Positions 47,140 through 60,100 are shown, counted from the first letter of the stretch. The stretch is 64,000 nucleotides of DNA from Siphonodentalium dalli (GCA_032622095.1 CP136064.1:44594989-44658988); one strand, 5' to 3'. A program made the numbers and translations. Notes: a model not told the origin generated them from the letters alone.

Positions 47140-47898
47140 GGGGTATATACAGTATAATTTGTCATGGGTGTTGTTGGTGTTGGGCCGGCTGCTTGCCATT
47201 AAATCCCTCCGAGGAGCCAAAACTTTTACGAATCTTTTGTATTGATGTAGACCTATCAAAAAAACTTATAATGGGTTACATGGCCCAATTCAAGTTAAAT
47301 CTACCAATTTGACTATTAAAACCACAAATATTCCACTCCCCTGAGTCCAAATTGCCTTCCAGGTAAACAAATAGTTCTTTATCAGTGCCTGTCTATATTC
47401 TAAAGTCAAATTTGGACTAATTTTGATAATGAATATAGTCTGATAAAACACTGACCCCAAAATATGATTTTATGGGTACGCGTACTGTATGGTTTCATCA
47501 TGGGTGGTATGAGTGTTAGACATATTCCGTACACTTAAATCCCAATGGTGCCCAAACTTTTGCAAATATGTTAAGTAGATGCAGACATATCCAAAAACAC
47601 TTAAAGAATTCGAGTTAAACGCATATAATGGGTTACATGGCCCAATTCATGTTCAAAATACCCATTTGACTATTAAAACACAATTATTCACCTCCACCTG
47701 AGCCTAAAATCCCTTCCAGATGTCCAAATATTTTTGTTCAGTGCCTGTCTATATTCTAAAAGTAGCCGTGGAATAATTTCCTTAATGAGTATAGTCTGAG
47801 AGAACAATGACCCCGGAATATGAGTTTAAAGGCATGTGTACTGTATGATTTGTCATGGGTGTTCTTGGTGTTGGGCCGGCTGCTTGCTATGTTATCAC
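47140..47898 (+). repeat. ~340-bp tandem array, copy A (about two units)
   Basis: Units begin near 'catgggtg' (47163, 47499, 47853; spacings 336 and 354) and contain 'ccattaaatccct', 'acttttacgaatctt', 'gtagacctatcaaaa', 'tgggttacatggcccaattc', 'tttgactattaaaac' and 'cagtgcctgtctatattcta'. The array is cut at 47898. Confidence 0.85.
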
Positions 47899-48634
47899 AT
47901 GAGCTCACCCTCAAATTATCCGAGCAATCTCAACAAACTGGTATTGTCTGTCTTAATTTTCCAATGCATGTTATTCAAACCATGAGAGCATCATATCGGA
48001 TTGTTAAAATTTGAGCTCAGGCCATGCATAGTCGAGAAACAAATATCCTTATCCTTACGACTCGGCGTTGTCCGATTAGGCTAAATCACTTAACATGGAA
48101 TTCACCATGTATGAGTTAGTTGATTGCCATGTGTATTAATATAGCACTTCCAAATTGTGGAGCCAGAGAGCCGTTCGGGTTTTGCTGGACGAGATCAAAT
48201 TGGGAGTCAGTGTGTGGGACATTAAACACTCATGTATCACAATCGTCCTAAAAGAGCTTCAAAAGTCTGCACATTTTATTTTTATTTTGGATGACCCTTT
48301 TTCCAAGAAATGACGAGAAACAAATCAAATATGAAATCGACGGACTCAAATCCACTTTTCCGAATGAACTAAAACTCGTGAAAAACAGCAACAGATATCA
48401 GACAGGATTGATTCATTTCGGCACCCATGAAAAAAGACATGTTTATGACTGGCCTGAAATCTCTTGATAACAGTTAGTTTGATTTTGGCTTATAACTACT
48501 CACTGGTCTCGCCTGTTAAAATGGAACGATCGCGCGCAGGCGATTAATGGTATCAATGATTGGTATGACCATGTTAAATACATGGATTTTACATACAGAC
48601 ATTACATGCATGTGTGTATCCACCCTAAGAAACA
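47899..48634. other. Non-coding stretch with repeat R5
   Basis: No gene found. 48525-48640 is the plus-strand copy of the repeat found in reverse at 17535-17665. It also defines the abrupt 3' edge of the LINE-5 remnant. Confidence 0.5.
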
Positions 48635-49574
48635 TCGCCTCAGTGATTCCGTTCTCACACAATTAAACATATGATATTCATCCCCAGTTGCCGCTACATT
48701 GCATGCATGCAGTACAGTCATATCTGGATCCAGTGTATGTTGTTTTCCCCCATGAACCTGTTTCAATCGGGAGGCGGTGGTTTCGACACCGAAAGCGAAC
48801 AATAGATATTGCATCTTTTCTGCATACATGATTTAAATAAGTTTCAATATTGAACTTGTGCTTAATATGCCGATAAAGTGAACATTTCTTCATAGTAATT
48901 ATATTTTGTCGCCAATCAATTACATATTGCTCAGTCAGTGCTTTTTTAACAGATTATTTGGCCCACGTGGGGTCAATTTGCAAAGTGCCTTGTATTGTCC
49001 ATATATAGTATAAATAAGTGTTATATAAAATATTTTCAACATGATTCAGCCATGGGTGCATATACTGGTTCGTCATATACAGCTGTAGTAATAGTCTATA
49101 AAGAATAGCATTAATTTTCGCACTTCCGGAATTGATAACACTCACCCAGTATGATATCATACGAACATCTATGTCTATTCTAAGTGGATAAATTCCAGTT
49201 TCACCATATACCATAACATCTGGTGTACTCGGTTTTAAATTTAAAACGTATTTCAAAAATCTCAATTGGAGTTTCTCGAAATATTTTGATAGCCCCATAT
49301 TTCACAGCCATACAATAGAATCGGTTCAACTACCTTCCCAAACAGGTCATTCTGTTGTGCAATTGGGATATTCATTTCCCGTGATTTATAAATCAAGCTA
49401 TACATGGCACCAGTTGCTTTAGCAAGTATGTGTTTACGAGCTTTACTAAAATTGTTCGCCTTCGTTAAAGGTATTCCCAGATATGTATATTCATTTCCAG
49501 ATTACCATTTAGGGAAAGACGAGTTTTTGGCTTGCGCCCAGAGCAAAGTACCATCATTTTTATTTTTGTTATAA
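48635..49574 (-). pseudogene. LINE-5 copy, 3' part (RT thumb and C-terminus)
   Basis: Continuation, on the minus strand, of the reverse transcriptase at 52226-54072 after a 2.65-kb insertion. Read 5' to 3' it gives 'KIKMMVLCSGRKPKTRLSLN', 'PILLYGCEIWG' and 'FEKLQLRFLKYVLNLKPSTP' (ORF 49298-48954). Then 'AISIVRFRCRNHRLPIETG', a CMQC pair and, after a frameshift, 'DEYHMFNC' follow. This is the LINE-type C-terminal zinc motif. It stops abruptly against repeat R5 near 48635. Several stops and shifts are present. Confidence 0.85.
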
Positions 49575-49576
49575 TA

Positions 49577-52223
49577 GCGAGTTTGCGATTTCAAACCGGT
49601 ACGGGTACCGGTACGCGTACGGGTAGCTACCCGTACCGGTACACGTTTTGTAATCGCAAACTGTTTTACGGGTAGAATTCATCACATCGACTGGTAATGT
49701 ATGGTGAGCCAACTGCAACAAAAATAATATTATGATATAGATAGATTGCTATTCGTATTATTGGCCGATGTTATACTTAGCGTTATGGATTGCTGGAAAT
49801 GTGTATTTAGATTAGATGGGCACCATGATAATCGGTTGCTTTCATCAAGGCCAGCAGTTGGAAGGGGTTGTGATTTTCTTTCACTTATCTTGGTAACATT
49901 TAAAACATTAGGATTCTACAAGTCATAGACCGATCGAGTGTTGACTATAAATCGGTTGGAATTTTTAGACTTAAAAAATTATGTTATAGTTAAATTTTCC
50001 AACCAATATTCGGTGTAAAATGTATTGTTTTAGACCCAGGGTCTAACAATGTATTACGCGTACTTTCAGTCAGATATAAGACCGAATTTGTCCCTCATTT
50101 TAGTTGGGGAATATTAAGTCATATTAAAGATGCATAATCCGAATTAACGCTCCCAAGTTACAATTTCTTTGGCTTCGGTGGGGGGGGGGGGTAACAATAT
50201 TGGATTCGAGTCGAAGAACACACCAATCAAAGCTCAGGTTGAACAGATATCGATTTTTGAAGTTCGTTATTTCTTGAAATGTGTAATTATTTGTGGCCCA
50301 GAAAAGAGTCACCATACCGACGGTCTCTGACAAATTTGACGAAGATGGATAAATCTAAAATCAAGTGGTAATACGGCCAAATTTCGTGATAATAAGGCCA
50401 TATTTCGTTGAACAACATGTTGATAAATAACACGTTTTGGGAAATTTTATACCATAGTTGAAGCGGTTAGCATTATTTTGTTTGTAATTAATGGATTCTG
50501 ATAACAAAGCGTGTTTTGAATAAATGTTGTTGATGTAACTTGATGATATGGGGACTGTCTGGTCGGATTGAGTACCTTTAAGTAACATTGATTTGGAATC
50601 TTTAATTAGATCGAATGGTCGGCCCTTCTGGGCAAGGGGATATTTATCACAAGAATTGGGATTTTTGTCGGGATCTAAACCCGGAGTTATGTTGATAAGT
50701 TAAACTTAATTTGTAACAATAAAATGTGTTAAAATGTAGTATTTTTATTATGTGGATTGAATAAAGAGCGTCTGCTTCACTTCTTTGCGAAACACAGAAA
50801 ACAGCTGAAACTCGCTCTGATTATGCTTTGATTTTGTAGAGGTACTTCGTGTCTTTAGCGACCTGTATTATCCCCACCAGTATTGTGGTTCAAATGCACC
50901 ATGTCCGTTCAGATGGTAAATATAGGCCTATATTAAAATGAGAAATCAGTCCCCACCTACTACTATAGTACATACGATAAAGAAACTAAACGGTTGTATT
51001 CAAATTTGCAATATATGGATAAATCCACGATATATTGATGCCCTTGTACAAAGGGTTGAGACAGGGACGTGACAGCAGGGGTGTCTCACCCCCCAACTTT
51101 GGTAAAATGTTCAAGGGTTCTCCTAGTTTGATTTTTCAACAATTTATTAATGGATTATTTGTAGTTTTTAGACCAACATTTGCATATATTCCTTTTTTTT
51201 GTAAGCAATTTGGACTGAAATGGCTACCAGAAACTTTTGGAAATTTTCGACCTGGGGGGGGGGTGTCAGGTCTCAAAATTTCTAACAATTGGAAAGCTTG
51301 ATGCCAATCTGGATGCTATGATTTAGCAAATTACATTATCAAATTTCAAAAATTTCTCGCACCGTGTCGAACCATAGTCGATAGGGTGTGTTGCGGTCCC
51401 TCCCAGTGTCAGTCATAAACTGATAATTAGTTTAAGAAACAAAAATCGTGGGTGAATAAACCGTGAATTTGTATGGCGTTAGACCACTGGATATTAAGAT
51501 ATTCGGATTTTTCAGACTCAGGTCTACACATATTTTGTACTGCAATGTCGGCCCAGTGGATTATATATATGCCCATCCCGGCTAGTGACAAAGAGACTAC
51601 TGATTCATTTAGAATATGCTACTATCCAAGCGGTTGTGAGGAACCAGTTGGGGTAAAATCAAAGCCCAGCGGGGGGGGGGGGGTGCTGCAAATGAAATTA
51701 CGCGCAAACATGTGAATTTGATATGGTTCAAGTGATATAGTTAGAAATTCGAAGGTGGGCACTCTTCCTAACGCGGAGACCATTTATAGCCACGTCCCTG
51801 CAATGGGTCGAGACTGCATCTATAGCACCATCTACTCACTCTATTAACACAACCTGTCATTAACGCAGTGAACAAAGATGTTAGTGAAGAGATCGGCCTT
51901 CCGTATTTATCTAAGTGCCAGAACCGCCTCGAGAATATGAACGTGAAATCTGGGTTTAAATGACAATTGTATCCATGATTGTTGCCCATGAAATCTTCAA
52001 TAAATAGGTTAACGCATATCTGACTGGAATTTCGTTGAATTCATGAAACTTTGAGTGAGAAAATCGTAGTGAAAGGTTACCGGTCAATGTGACACATCTA
52101 CCCGTTCAAATCGCTATCGCTTTATGAGCTGCATTGAACGTACCCAAGTTACCGTGACGATTTTCGGCGATTTACCGGGTTTTACCCGTACCCGTTCCCG
52201 TCGTACGGGTATCGCAAACTCGC
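49577..52223. mobile_element. 2.65-kb non-autonomous DNA element inserted in LINE-5
   Basis: The ends are inverted copies, 'gcgagtttgcgat' on the left and 'atcgcaaactcgc' on the right, with TA on both sides (49575-49576 and 52224-52225). Subterminal regions are packed with 'acgggta', 'ggtaccgg' and 'cccgta' words in both orientations (49595-49650 and 52170-52210). The interior has three G-tracts (50180-50191, 51254-51263, 51671-51683) and no supported transposase. Excising it rejoins the LINE frame (…LTVN / TKIKMMV…), with one extra codon compared with related LINEs, so a 3-bp TWA-type duplication is an alternative to TA. A solo end of the family lies at 11030-11191. Confidence 0.85.
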
Positions 52224-52225
52224 TA

Positions 52226-54072
52226 TTAACAGTAAGTTTCCAAAATGAACAATAATCTGAAAAATAGTTAAAGTTTCGTCTCATTTGTTTCATAGAATCG
52301 GTAAATATAACCGTATCGTCAGCATATAGCAGCACAAGCAATTTAATGTAGATACCTAACTCATCTTCAATCATATTTTCTATCAGGCCAAGTCCTTGTG
52401 CGGAATTTGTCATCAAAAATTGTTGTAGATCGTTGAGGTAGAGAGAAAATAGGAATGAAGACATATTTGCTCCCTGCAACACACCAGAAGTACACGTGTG
52501 TGTATCTGAGAGACATCCATCGATTTTAACCACGGATTTGACTCGGCTATACATATTTTCGATGAACCTAAAACATTTGCCCGTTATTTCCGTGGAAATC
52601 AATTTATACCAAAAGTCCTGGTCTCCACACCGCGTCAAAGGCTTGTTTAAAATCGACGAATGTGCAATACAGTTTGTGATTGAGGTGCTTATATATGATT
52701 GATGACAAGTGAAGTGTCATTATGTGGTCAGATGTAGAGAAACCCTTAGGAAAACCTGCTTGGTTCTTGTCTATAAGGTCTTTGGATTCTGCGTATCTGC
52801 TCATTCTACTATTCAGAATTTTAGTAAAAACTTTCCCAAGACAACTCATAACCGTTATGGGTCGATAATTTTCAGGCATGGTTGGGTCACGTTTATTCTT
52901 GTAGATGGGAACTACTATTCATGTCAGCCATTCATCTGGTATGTTTCCTGTATCAAAAATGAGGTTAAACCATTTCACATATAAAGGGAGCATTATATTT
53001 ATAGTTGCTTTGATGTGTTCATTTTTATGTTATCTGATCCACAACCCTTGCCATTTCTTAGCATATGGATTGCATTTAAGATGTCATTTTCAGAAATGGG
53101 TTTATCTAAGTCGTCATTTTCTTGATTCCGCATATTATCTGTTAATATGAAATCATCACTTGATTCAAGATTATTATTTTTCAAGAAAGTATACATATTT
53201 TCAATATCTACTTTTGTTTGAACTCCTGTTTTCAACAATCTCCAGTACTCCTTTGGGTCAGATTCCCTGCTGTTTTTTAATCGTTGTGCACACATTTTCT
53301 TATAGTTCTTAGTACTACTTCGAATAGTTTTCTTGTATTCTCGACTAGTGTGTCGCATTTCCTCCAAATTCGTATTGGTTGGATTCTTACGATAATTGTT
53401 CTTTATCTTATGGTACTTCGCCCTTGCTCGTCTACACTCTGAGTTAAACCAGGGTTTATCGTTTTTCTGCATATTTGAATTACGTTTTTTACCAAAGCAT
53501 TTCCGGCATGCTGAATGAAAAAGAATTTGTATGTTCTTAGCGATTATATTATTTGAATCTCTATCATACTCATCATGTGAGTTGCTATACAAATCAAGTT
53601 TGTTCTTTAATTCAAGAAATTGAGTATTATCGATACATTGTATGTACTGTGTGCTCTGTGACTCTGACCAAAGCTTAAATTCAGGTTCTACACCTGCTTT
53701 AAATCTATTTGTTTTATTTGACGTAGTTATATTAACAGTTCTATCTACTGGACATTTCAATATTAATTCTACGCCAGAGTGAGAATCTGAAAACAGGGAT
53801 TCAAACGGTAAAACATAAAGATCACATTCATATACAAATAAGTCAATTGAAGAAATAAAATAATCAATCAAACTGACGCCCTTAGATGTTACCTTGCCAG
53901 CAAACTTGTCCCTTCCAATTCGACCATTCATAATTCGCAGTCCATTTTGCATCAATTTTCGACCGTATGAATTGACCGTTCGATCATGCGAGTATCTCTC
54001 ATCACAACACAATCCAAGCGCAGTAACTCTATCAACCAACGGTTCACGCGGGACAGGGATGTCATCCGGTTT
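52226..54072 (-). pseudogene. LINE-5 copy, 5' part (endonuclease C-half and RT palm)
   Basis: Minus-strand non-LTR element, 5'-truncated at about 54072 within the endonuclease. The first frame (54039-52999) carries 'VSLIDYFISS' and 'LFSDSHSGVEL' (Asp-x-His), a basic linker ('KPWFNSECRRARAKY') and 'MLRNGKGCGSDNI'. After a break, 52879-52604 has 'MPENYRPITVMSCLGKVFTK', 'NQAGFPKGFSTSDHI' and 'FVDFKQAFDAVW'. After another shift, 52638-52226 has 'GVLQGANMSSFLFSLYLNDL' and an intact 'LLYADDTVIF' active site, ending at 'FWKLTVN', where the DNA element interrupts it. At least two frameshifts. It is related to LINE-4 but is a distinct family. Confidence 0.9.
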
Positions 54073-54240
54073 AATGTCACGTTTTGTTGTTATGTCAAAT
54101 GATCACCGGCCGTTTTAAATTTTACTTGCTTTTTCCTGCTTAATTTTATATCATTCGCCCGTATTTTCTTTTCTAACTCGCTTTAGTTAATCTCTGAGAT
54201 TTTTCTGTTTCTCGCTGTCAGCGTTTGACATATCTCGATT
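54068..54240 (+). repeat. Dispersed repeat R3, copy 2
   Basis: Direct match to 23908-24085. It starts exactly where LINE-5 homology ends, so LINE-5 may have inserted beside or into it. Confidence 0.8.
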
Positions 54241-54499
54241 AACTGGTTCAGTGCTGAAAGCCCATATTTGGATCCTATGTAAGAGTGCTGGAAGCCCAGA
54301 TATGGGCTTTGGCAATGACACTGTCTTGTTTAGTCAACTCTTGTTTAGTTTAATATAGCATTTGTCAGGTAATATTTAAGAAATATCGTTACATATATAA
54401 TTAAATTGGGACATTGTGAAGTTTGAATGGATGCCGACCAATGAAATTGTCAGAAAAGGTACTTATATCGCGAAAAGTTTGAGAAAAATTATGATTGTT

Positions 54500-54838
54500 T
54501 TGCCCTAAGGGCGGCCGACAACCAAGTTCATAACCATAACCTAATCAGACATCCAGCCTATATCGATAACCTACATTGACAAACAGACAACCAGGCTCAT
54601 AACCATTGCCTAATGAGACATCCAGACTCATAATCATTGCCTAATGAGACATCCAGACCCATAACCATGGTCTAACGAGACATCAAGGCTCATAACCATA
54701 GCCTGATGGCTAATGAGACATCCAGGCCCATAGGCATAGCCATAGCCTAATGAGACATCCAGACTCATAACATAGCCTATTGAGACATCCAAGCTTATAA
54801 CCATAGCCTAGTGAGACATCCAGGCTCATAACATAATC
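54500..54838. repeat. ~31-bp minisatellite
   Basis: About nine imperfect units of 'taatgagacatccag' plus 'ctcataaccatagcc', with some longer units (for example near 54700). Antisense open frames across it are low-complexity artefacts. Confidence 0.88.
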
Positions 54839-54969
54839 ACAAATGTATATATATATGGGGGTCAAATTTGAGAAAAGAGTGCCAATTATCAACTCCGAGC
54901 ATAAAATTCAATAATGTTCTGTTTGTTGAAATATATATACGCATTTTATTACGTGTATGTAGGATATTT

Positions 54970-55148
54970 AGCAGAATTATGGGTAATTTGTCAGTATTTA
55001 GTCGGAAATATGGTTTGTTGCCATGGATCGGAAAGATTTCTGTGAGAGCTTTCCGATGAATGTCAACAAGCCATATTTCCGACAAAATCCTGAAATATTA
55101 CCCATAATTCTGCTGTGGTTAAGGAGTCGATTAATTAGGGCATTACTG
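54970..55148. mobile_element. Left-truncated TA MITE, copy B
   Basis: Retains 'gcagaattatgggtaa' through the right end 'cattactg' followed by TA (55149-55150). The outer part of the left arm, present in copy A, is missing, so the duplication breakpoint lies within the MITE. Confidence 0.8.
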
Positions 55149-55259
55149 TATCTCTGTCATATACATTGTAAGACTTCGATATTGGCATATCATTGGGCAG
55201 TGAGATCTGTTGGAATGTTGAACCAAGATAATTAATATTCATCTAACTGTCCAATGAGG

Positions 55260-56091
55260 ATACATAATACCAGGACAAATGAATAGCGGCGAGACTCCTT
55301 TGACCGGAAATAAGAGGGAGTTCCTTTCCAACTGCCGAACGCTGAGGACGCGATATGACTGTCTGTTGTAATGTTTTCTTTTTTGTGTATATAAAAGTCT
55401 TCGTGTAGGGATCTGTTATTCCCAGACTGTAACGCTCGGACTAGAGTGTTACAACATACAATTGAACTGATATAAATTTGGTATGGATGTTCACAATCAC
55501 AATGAGGTTCAATGACGTGTTTGCAATTGTTTTCCCTTTAGAGCTATTCTCCTCAAATTCAGGATCCGCCCTGCACCGTCCGTCTGTAATTGGTTTTAAC
55601 TACGTCATGTTATCATCAACAATTTGCTGCACATATATTTAGATGCTGTGTTTGACAAACCAATCAAAGCTGTAATATAATATATTTTCAAGGTATCATA
55701 AACGCAAGATTGTGGGTCCCCGACAAGAAGCCAGTTGATACTAGGAAATGCAAGTGTGGCTGCTTTGATACAATAAATAAAGGTGAGAAATATATGTATT
55801 TTTCTGACAATAAGATGATTATAAACAGGCGTTTCACAATAAGTAACTAAAGGTGAATGATGGAAACACCACCCCAGTATATGTTTCAATCATTCGACGT
55901 CACGTATACAGTTGTATATCTAGTTCTAGATATCTAATTTCAAGCCGGTATGGTTGAAGGTATGGGTTAAACATCTACCGATCATGATCGGCCTCTCGTT
56001 TCAAATGTTCGCACATTAGTGAGACAAACTCCCTTCGGTTTTACCATATTAGCAATGGATTATCAAAAAAACACTCGTGGACCATACTTAA
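55260..56091. other. Non-coding upstream region of the membrane ORF, copy B
   Basis: No gene found. Counterpart of 40130-40995. Confidence 0.4.
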
Positions 56092-56298
56092 CCCTTTCAG
56101 TGCCAAGTCCGATTTTTGTATCAACCCATATTTCCTTGATCATTTTTCAAATTTATTGATTATAATAATGTGATACATTGATGGAAAGAGCTCTAAGAGC
56201 TCTTTCCATCAATGTATCGCATTATTATAATCAATAAATTTGAAAAATGATCAAGGAAATATGGGTTGATACAAAAATCGGATTTGGCACTGAAAGGG
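56092..56298. mobile_element. Palindromic TTAA-flanked MITE (piggyBac-like), copy B
   Basis: Same 207-bp palindrome as at 40996-41202, with TTAA at 56088-56091 and 56299-56302. The arms pair slightly better here than in copy A, where a 't' to 'g' change in one arm is not matched in the other. Confidence 0.87.
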
Positions 56299-56334
56299 TT
56301 AAGAATAACCGAGGTCCTATTTATCTAAAAATAT

Positions 56335-57081
56335 ATGACTCAAATAAGTATTTTTACCACTAAATGTCCACATAAGAGCATTTATCAGATTAATTTATCG
56401 ACCTATTGCGATGCCAGGAATAGGACCGGGTGTAACAACAGTGTGCATTACTTCAAGCTTCAAACAAACAGGACTCTAACTTGTAAATTGTGTCTTTTCG
56501 CAGGAACCTATGAAGAAACAGAAATGGTTAGATACAAGCATGTTTATATCAACACAACGAAACAAACCATGTACATGTGGACTCTCACAGCTGGGGCCGC
56601 CATCGCACTCTATGAGACTATCGGCTACCTTATAGCCTTGGTTACCAAACGGAAACTGCGGTGGTCCTCACTGGTGCTGTTCATACTCAACTTCTATCCT
56701 CATTATTATTCCTGGTGGGGGTTCTTCGGGTATTACAACGACGACTATTACGACCAGTTTCACCACCAACTATTCTTCTCCGTCACAGAGATCGTCAGCA
56801 CGTGCGTCATTCTGTATTTGTGTAATAAAGACAACAACGTGACGTCATTAGGACTTATTCTGATCGTTGGAATCAGCGTCGTCCATTTGCTAGTGAGTGG
56901 CTCAGACCAAATGTTTGTTCACCTGTTCGCATTCCAAGGAAAAACACACCACAGATCGCGTGACATAGGTTTAGCCATCTCGGACGTCGCTAATATGCTC
57001 ACCCCTATTATCATGATGAGCTGGCGATTAACTAGTTGCAAAACGCGTCACGTGACCAGCCATATATATGTATCGTCTTAA
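56335..57081 (+). CDS. Unrecognised multipass membrane protein, copy B
   Basis: Encodes exactly the same 248 residues as 41239-41985. The five nucleotide differences (Thr acc/act, Ala gca/gcc, Ser tca/tcc, Val gtt/gtg, Gly gga/ggg) all fall in third codon positions within a 113-bp stretch over hydrophobic segments 1-2. The same 'tcttttcgcag' acceptor-like site is present (ends 56503). The flanking palindromic MITE and 3' flank are also conserved. A family name cannot be given. About five membrane segments suggest an integral membrane role. Confidence 0.6.
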   Translation: MTQISIFTTKCPHKSIYQINLSTYCDARNRTGCNNSVHYFKLQTNRTLTCKLCLFAGTYEETEMVRYKHVYINTTKQTMYMWTLTAGAAIALYETIGYLIALVTKRKLRWSSLVLFILNFYPHYYSWWGFFGYYNDDYYDQFHHQLFFSVTEIVSTCVILYLCNKDNNVTSLGLILIVGISVVHLLVSGSDQMFVHLFAFQGKTHHRSRDIGLAISDVANMLTPIIMMSWRLTSCKTRHVTSHIYVSS

Positions 57082-59100
57082 GGAGTAGGTACCTTTAAAT
57101 CGGGAGTGACTGCTTCTGAGTGAATGTTTTCACGCAAGAGCATGCTTCGTCAATAATCTCTAAATCTGGCAGTTTGGCCATATTTGGAGAAAGGAAAGAC
57201 ATGGAAGTCACTTAATAGTGTATAAGTATGCAAGTTAACCTCAATTGACCTTTTAGTTGCGGTTAGAGTGGAGCCTGCATGGGGTTAGCATACTATAGAA
57301 CTTAGCAGATTTAGCTTACTTTGTGATCGTAAATCACTCTCATAGTTTCTTTCCTCCATTTATGTTTTATGTTATTCTGTTGAAAATAGATACCTATGTC
57401 TTTGTCGGAAGTAAACACATTGTCTGCCAAAATTGCAAATCGTTTGCTTGAATTGAAACACATTCCATTTGCGTAAAATATAAAGGAGATTGGGGGATAT
57501 GTTTTAATTTATTAAACCTCCTCAACAAAGAGATAGGTGTACACAATAATGTTAACACGATGGCGGCTAAACGTATACTTACATGGTGAGGTTTTTTTTA
57601 TTTGTATTGCCTTCCAGAGAGGTTGATGGGATTAATTATGTGCCCAAATCGTGCTTCTCTTGTTTTATCTTATTTTTTTTCAGTCTGTCGTCTGCTGTTA
57701 CCAGAATAACCCTCAACATGAATATTAGACGATTCCAATGAAGACTTTTATAACTGAATGAGAGAATATATTTAGCATAGAAAATGTGTATTTTCTGGAC
57801 CGCTGTTTAGTTTGGCTGAAGGTTTTTCAAGAGTTGTCTATCTTGGAAACGCGCTAACAGATAACGGTTGGTGCCTTAATTTCCACGTGCATTTTGTTCA
57901 ACTGTAAATATTTATTGCAGTCCTATCTCACCGTATATATATGGATTGTTCAAGTACATATATACCAGTACGCGAAAAATAGGAATATACAAATGTTGAT
58001 GGAAACTATTAAATAAAACGCGCACGGAAAGGCGCAAACGGTTATCTCACAGGTGTGTGCGTTCCAGGATAGACAACTCTTGAACAATATACGAAGACAA
58101 CACTTACAAATTCACTTTAGATTGTTATTCAATCAATTATATTGATGGAGCTGTAAATAATCTCGACTAACGGGGTGTCTATAAGGTGCGAGTGGCAGCT
58201 TTATGTTATCATGCCACATTGAGTCATTCTCACACGAAAATTGTTATAAGCGTTCATAACTTCATACACCTGATTGTGGTCCGCCTGGTAACTAGGAAAT
58301 TTGATTATATTTGTCATTATCACCGAATCTGCTATAGCCATGGATGACAAAAAAACAACGCCCCTTATAACTTTAAAAACTGAATGACGAATCCGGTCAA
58401 TTAGATCGGACCAATGGGCCCATTAATATGAGGTTTTCATGAATGATCAGAAAGAGAGGATCTACAACGAGTCCCCAGTTTATATCGGAATTTACAATTC
58501 GGCGAGGTCCATACCTAATTTACTGGACGAGTTTTGTAAATTCCGCTATAAACTGGAGACGATTATTATATTTATTACATGATCCAAAACCTCGATAAAA
58601 CATACTTAAATCAACAAATGGGGCGTGAAACTAACATCAGCTTCTATAGGGCAGGCGATGACATTTCACGTAACTATGCATTGCTTGTCCGCGTAAAGAA
58701 ATAGTTCCAGATAAATAAAGACTCGTTGACGTATTTAATGACGTAAATTTAATGAAATAACTTTTTAAACTATTCATTCATTGGAGTTTGTTGTAAAATA
58801 TTGGAAGCTATAATTTTTAGGATTAGGATTTGACATCATGTATAGTGACACAACTAGCCATTTACGACTATAGTCTTCGTATAAATGGTCATGATCTGGT
58901 GAATTTAGCCTGAAATGTTCATGATACTATAATCCCGGTTGCCAATTTGTCTGACATTTTCAATTTGTGTAGTCCAGTTATGCATGACATGAGAGGTATA
59001 TGTCACTGGCAACAAGAATAATGCGTGTTTGATGCAGGTTCCTGTCAAATTATAACTTTATAGACGACATTGAAAGGAGTATAATCCCTGAAATGGCGGT
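57082..59100. other. Non-coding 3' flank of the membrane ORF, copy B
   Basis: No gene found. Same as copy A to about 58623, then diverging by 1-3 percent. Confidence 0.45.
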
Positions 59101-60100
59101 TATCTTGTCCACCATATTATCTGATACATACACGTACACATTTTGAAAGTCGAAATAGTTTGAGCAGACATCCTAACGAACAATGAAAATGCCAATAACA
59201 CTGTAGCTAAACTTGGAGGGGATAATCGTGTGTTACAGTCAATTGAGTGACCATGAATGCGTAAAGTTGAAATGTCTAAATAATACTTGATATCATCTTG
59301 AAAAGGTAAATCTACAATAAACTCCAAGATGGCAACTGGCGTCCATGTTTTCCAATAAAATTCAAAAACATTTCACAGCTCCAATCTATTAGATCAATAC
59401 CAAGATCAATATGCAGTTTGATGACGATCGGATCAGGGAAGTGGACTGTAGGGTGTGCCAAAGGATTTAGGCATGCAAATAGTAAAATCCAAATTGGCTA
59501 CCGGTGGCACGTTTTTTAACGAAATTCGGAAAAATTAGATTCCTCCCATCTTGTGGTCATCCCGAAGATCCATGTGAAGTTTAGTGACGATCGGACAAGT
59601 AGGGCGTAGGGTGTCTGTAGAGTCTACCAAAGGATTTAGTCATACAAAGGGTAATATCCATGATTGCCGCCAGCGGCCATGTTTTTATCAACATGACCTC
59701 AAAATGACTCGTTCCCATCTACATGTCAATATTAACACCCACGATAAATTTCATGATGATCAGAAGAATACCACGGCCTGTAACCGGTGCTAATAGATTG
59801 CATTTTCAAATCCAAGATGGCCACTAGTCGCCACATTTTTGTTTTCCGAATGACCACAAGATGACTCGTTTCCCATATACATGTCAATACCAACAGCTGT
59901 GACAAATTTCATAATGAACCGACCGAAAGTACGACTGGTAGCCTGTGCCAAAGGATTTAATATGTAAAGAGTAAAATCCATGGTGGCTGCCGGTGGCCAT
60001 GTTTTATGGCCGAATCACCCCAAAATTACTCTTGCCCATTTACATGTCAATGTTAACATCCATGACAAATTGCACGGACGACAGATACCAACACATGTAA
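59101..60100 (+). repeat. ~170-bp satellite, copy B (about five units)
   Basis: Counterpart of 44050-45000. It keeps a few bases missing from copy A (for example 'ggtggctgccggtggcc' here versus 'ggtggcc' there near 44891), and a short 'aatggcaaaagctcaaact' segment near 60100 absent from A. Confidence 0.8.

Larger units (their letters stand above)
39012..47898 (+). repeat. Segmental duplication copy A
   Basis: Aligns in direct orientation with 54970-63408, offset about 15.1 kb. It carries, in order, a MITE palindrome, a TTAA MITE, the 248-aa membrane ORF, a ~170-bp satellite, the decayed nuclease-like gene and the ~340-bp array. Copy A has an extra ~710 bp near 39320-40010 bounded by related 120-bp flanks. 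It ends abruptly at 47898 inside the array, where 'ctgcttgctat' runs into unrelated 'gttatcacatgagctc'. By eye identity is about 97-100 percent depending on the segment. Confidence 0.9.

Noticed and set aside
54710-54892. Minus-strand repetitive open frame
   Set aside because: Translation of a 31-bp minisatellite, with no independent support.
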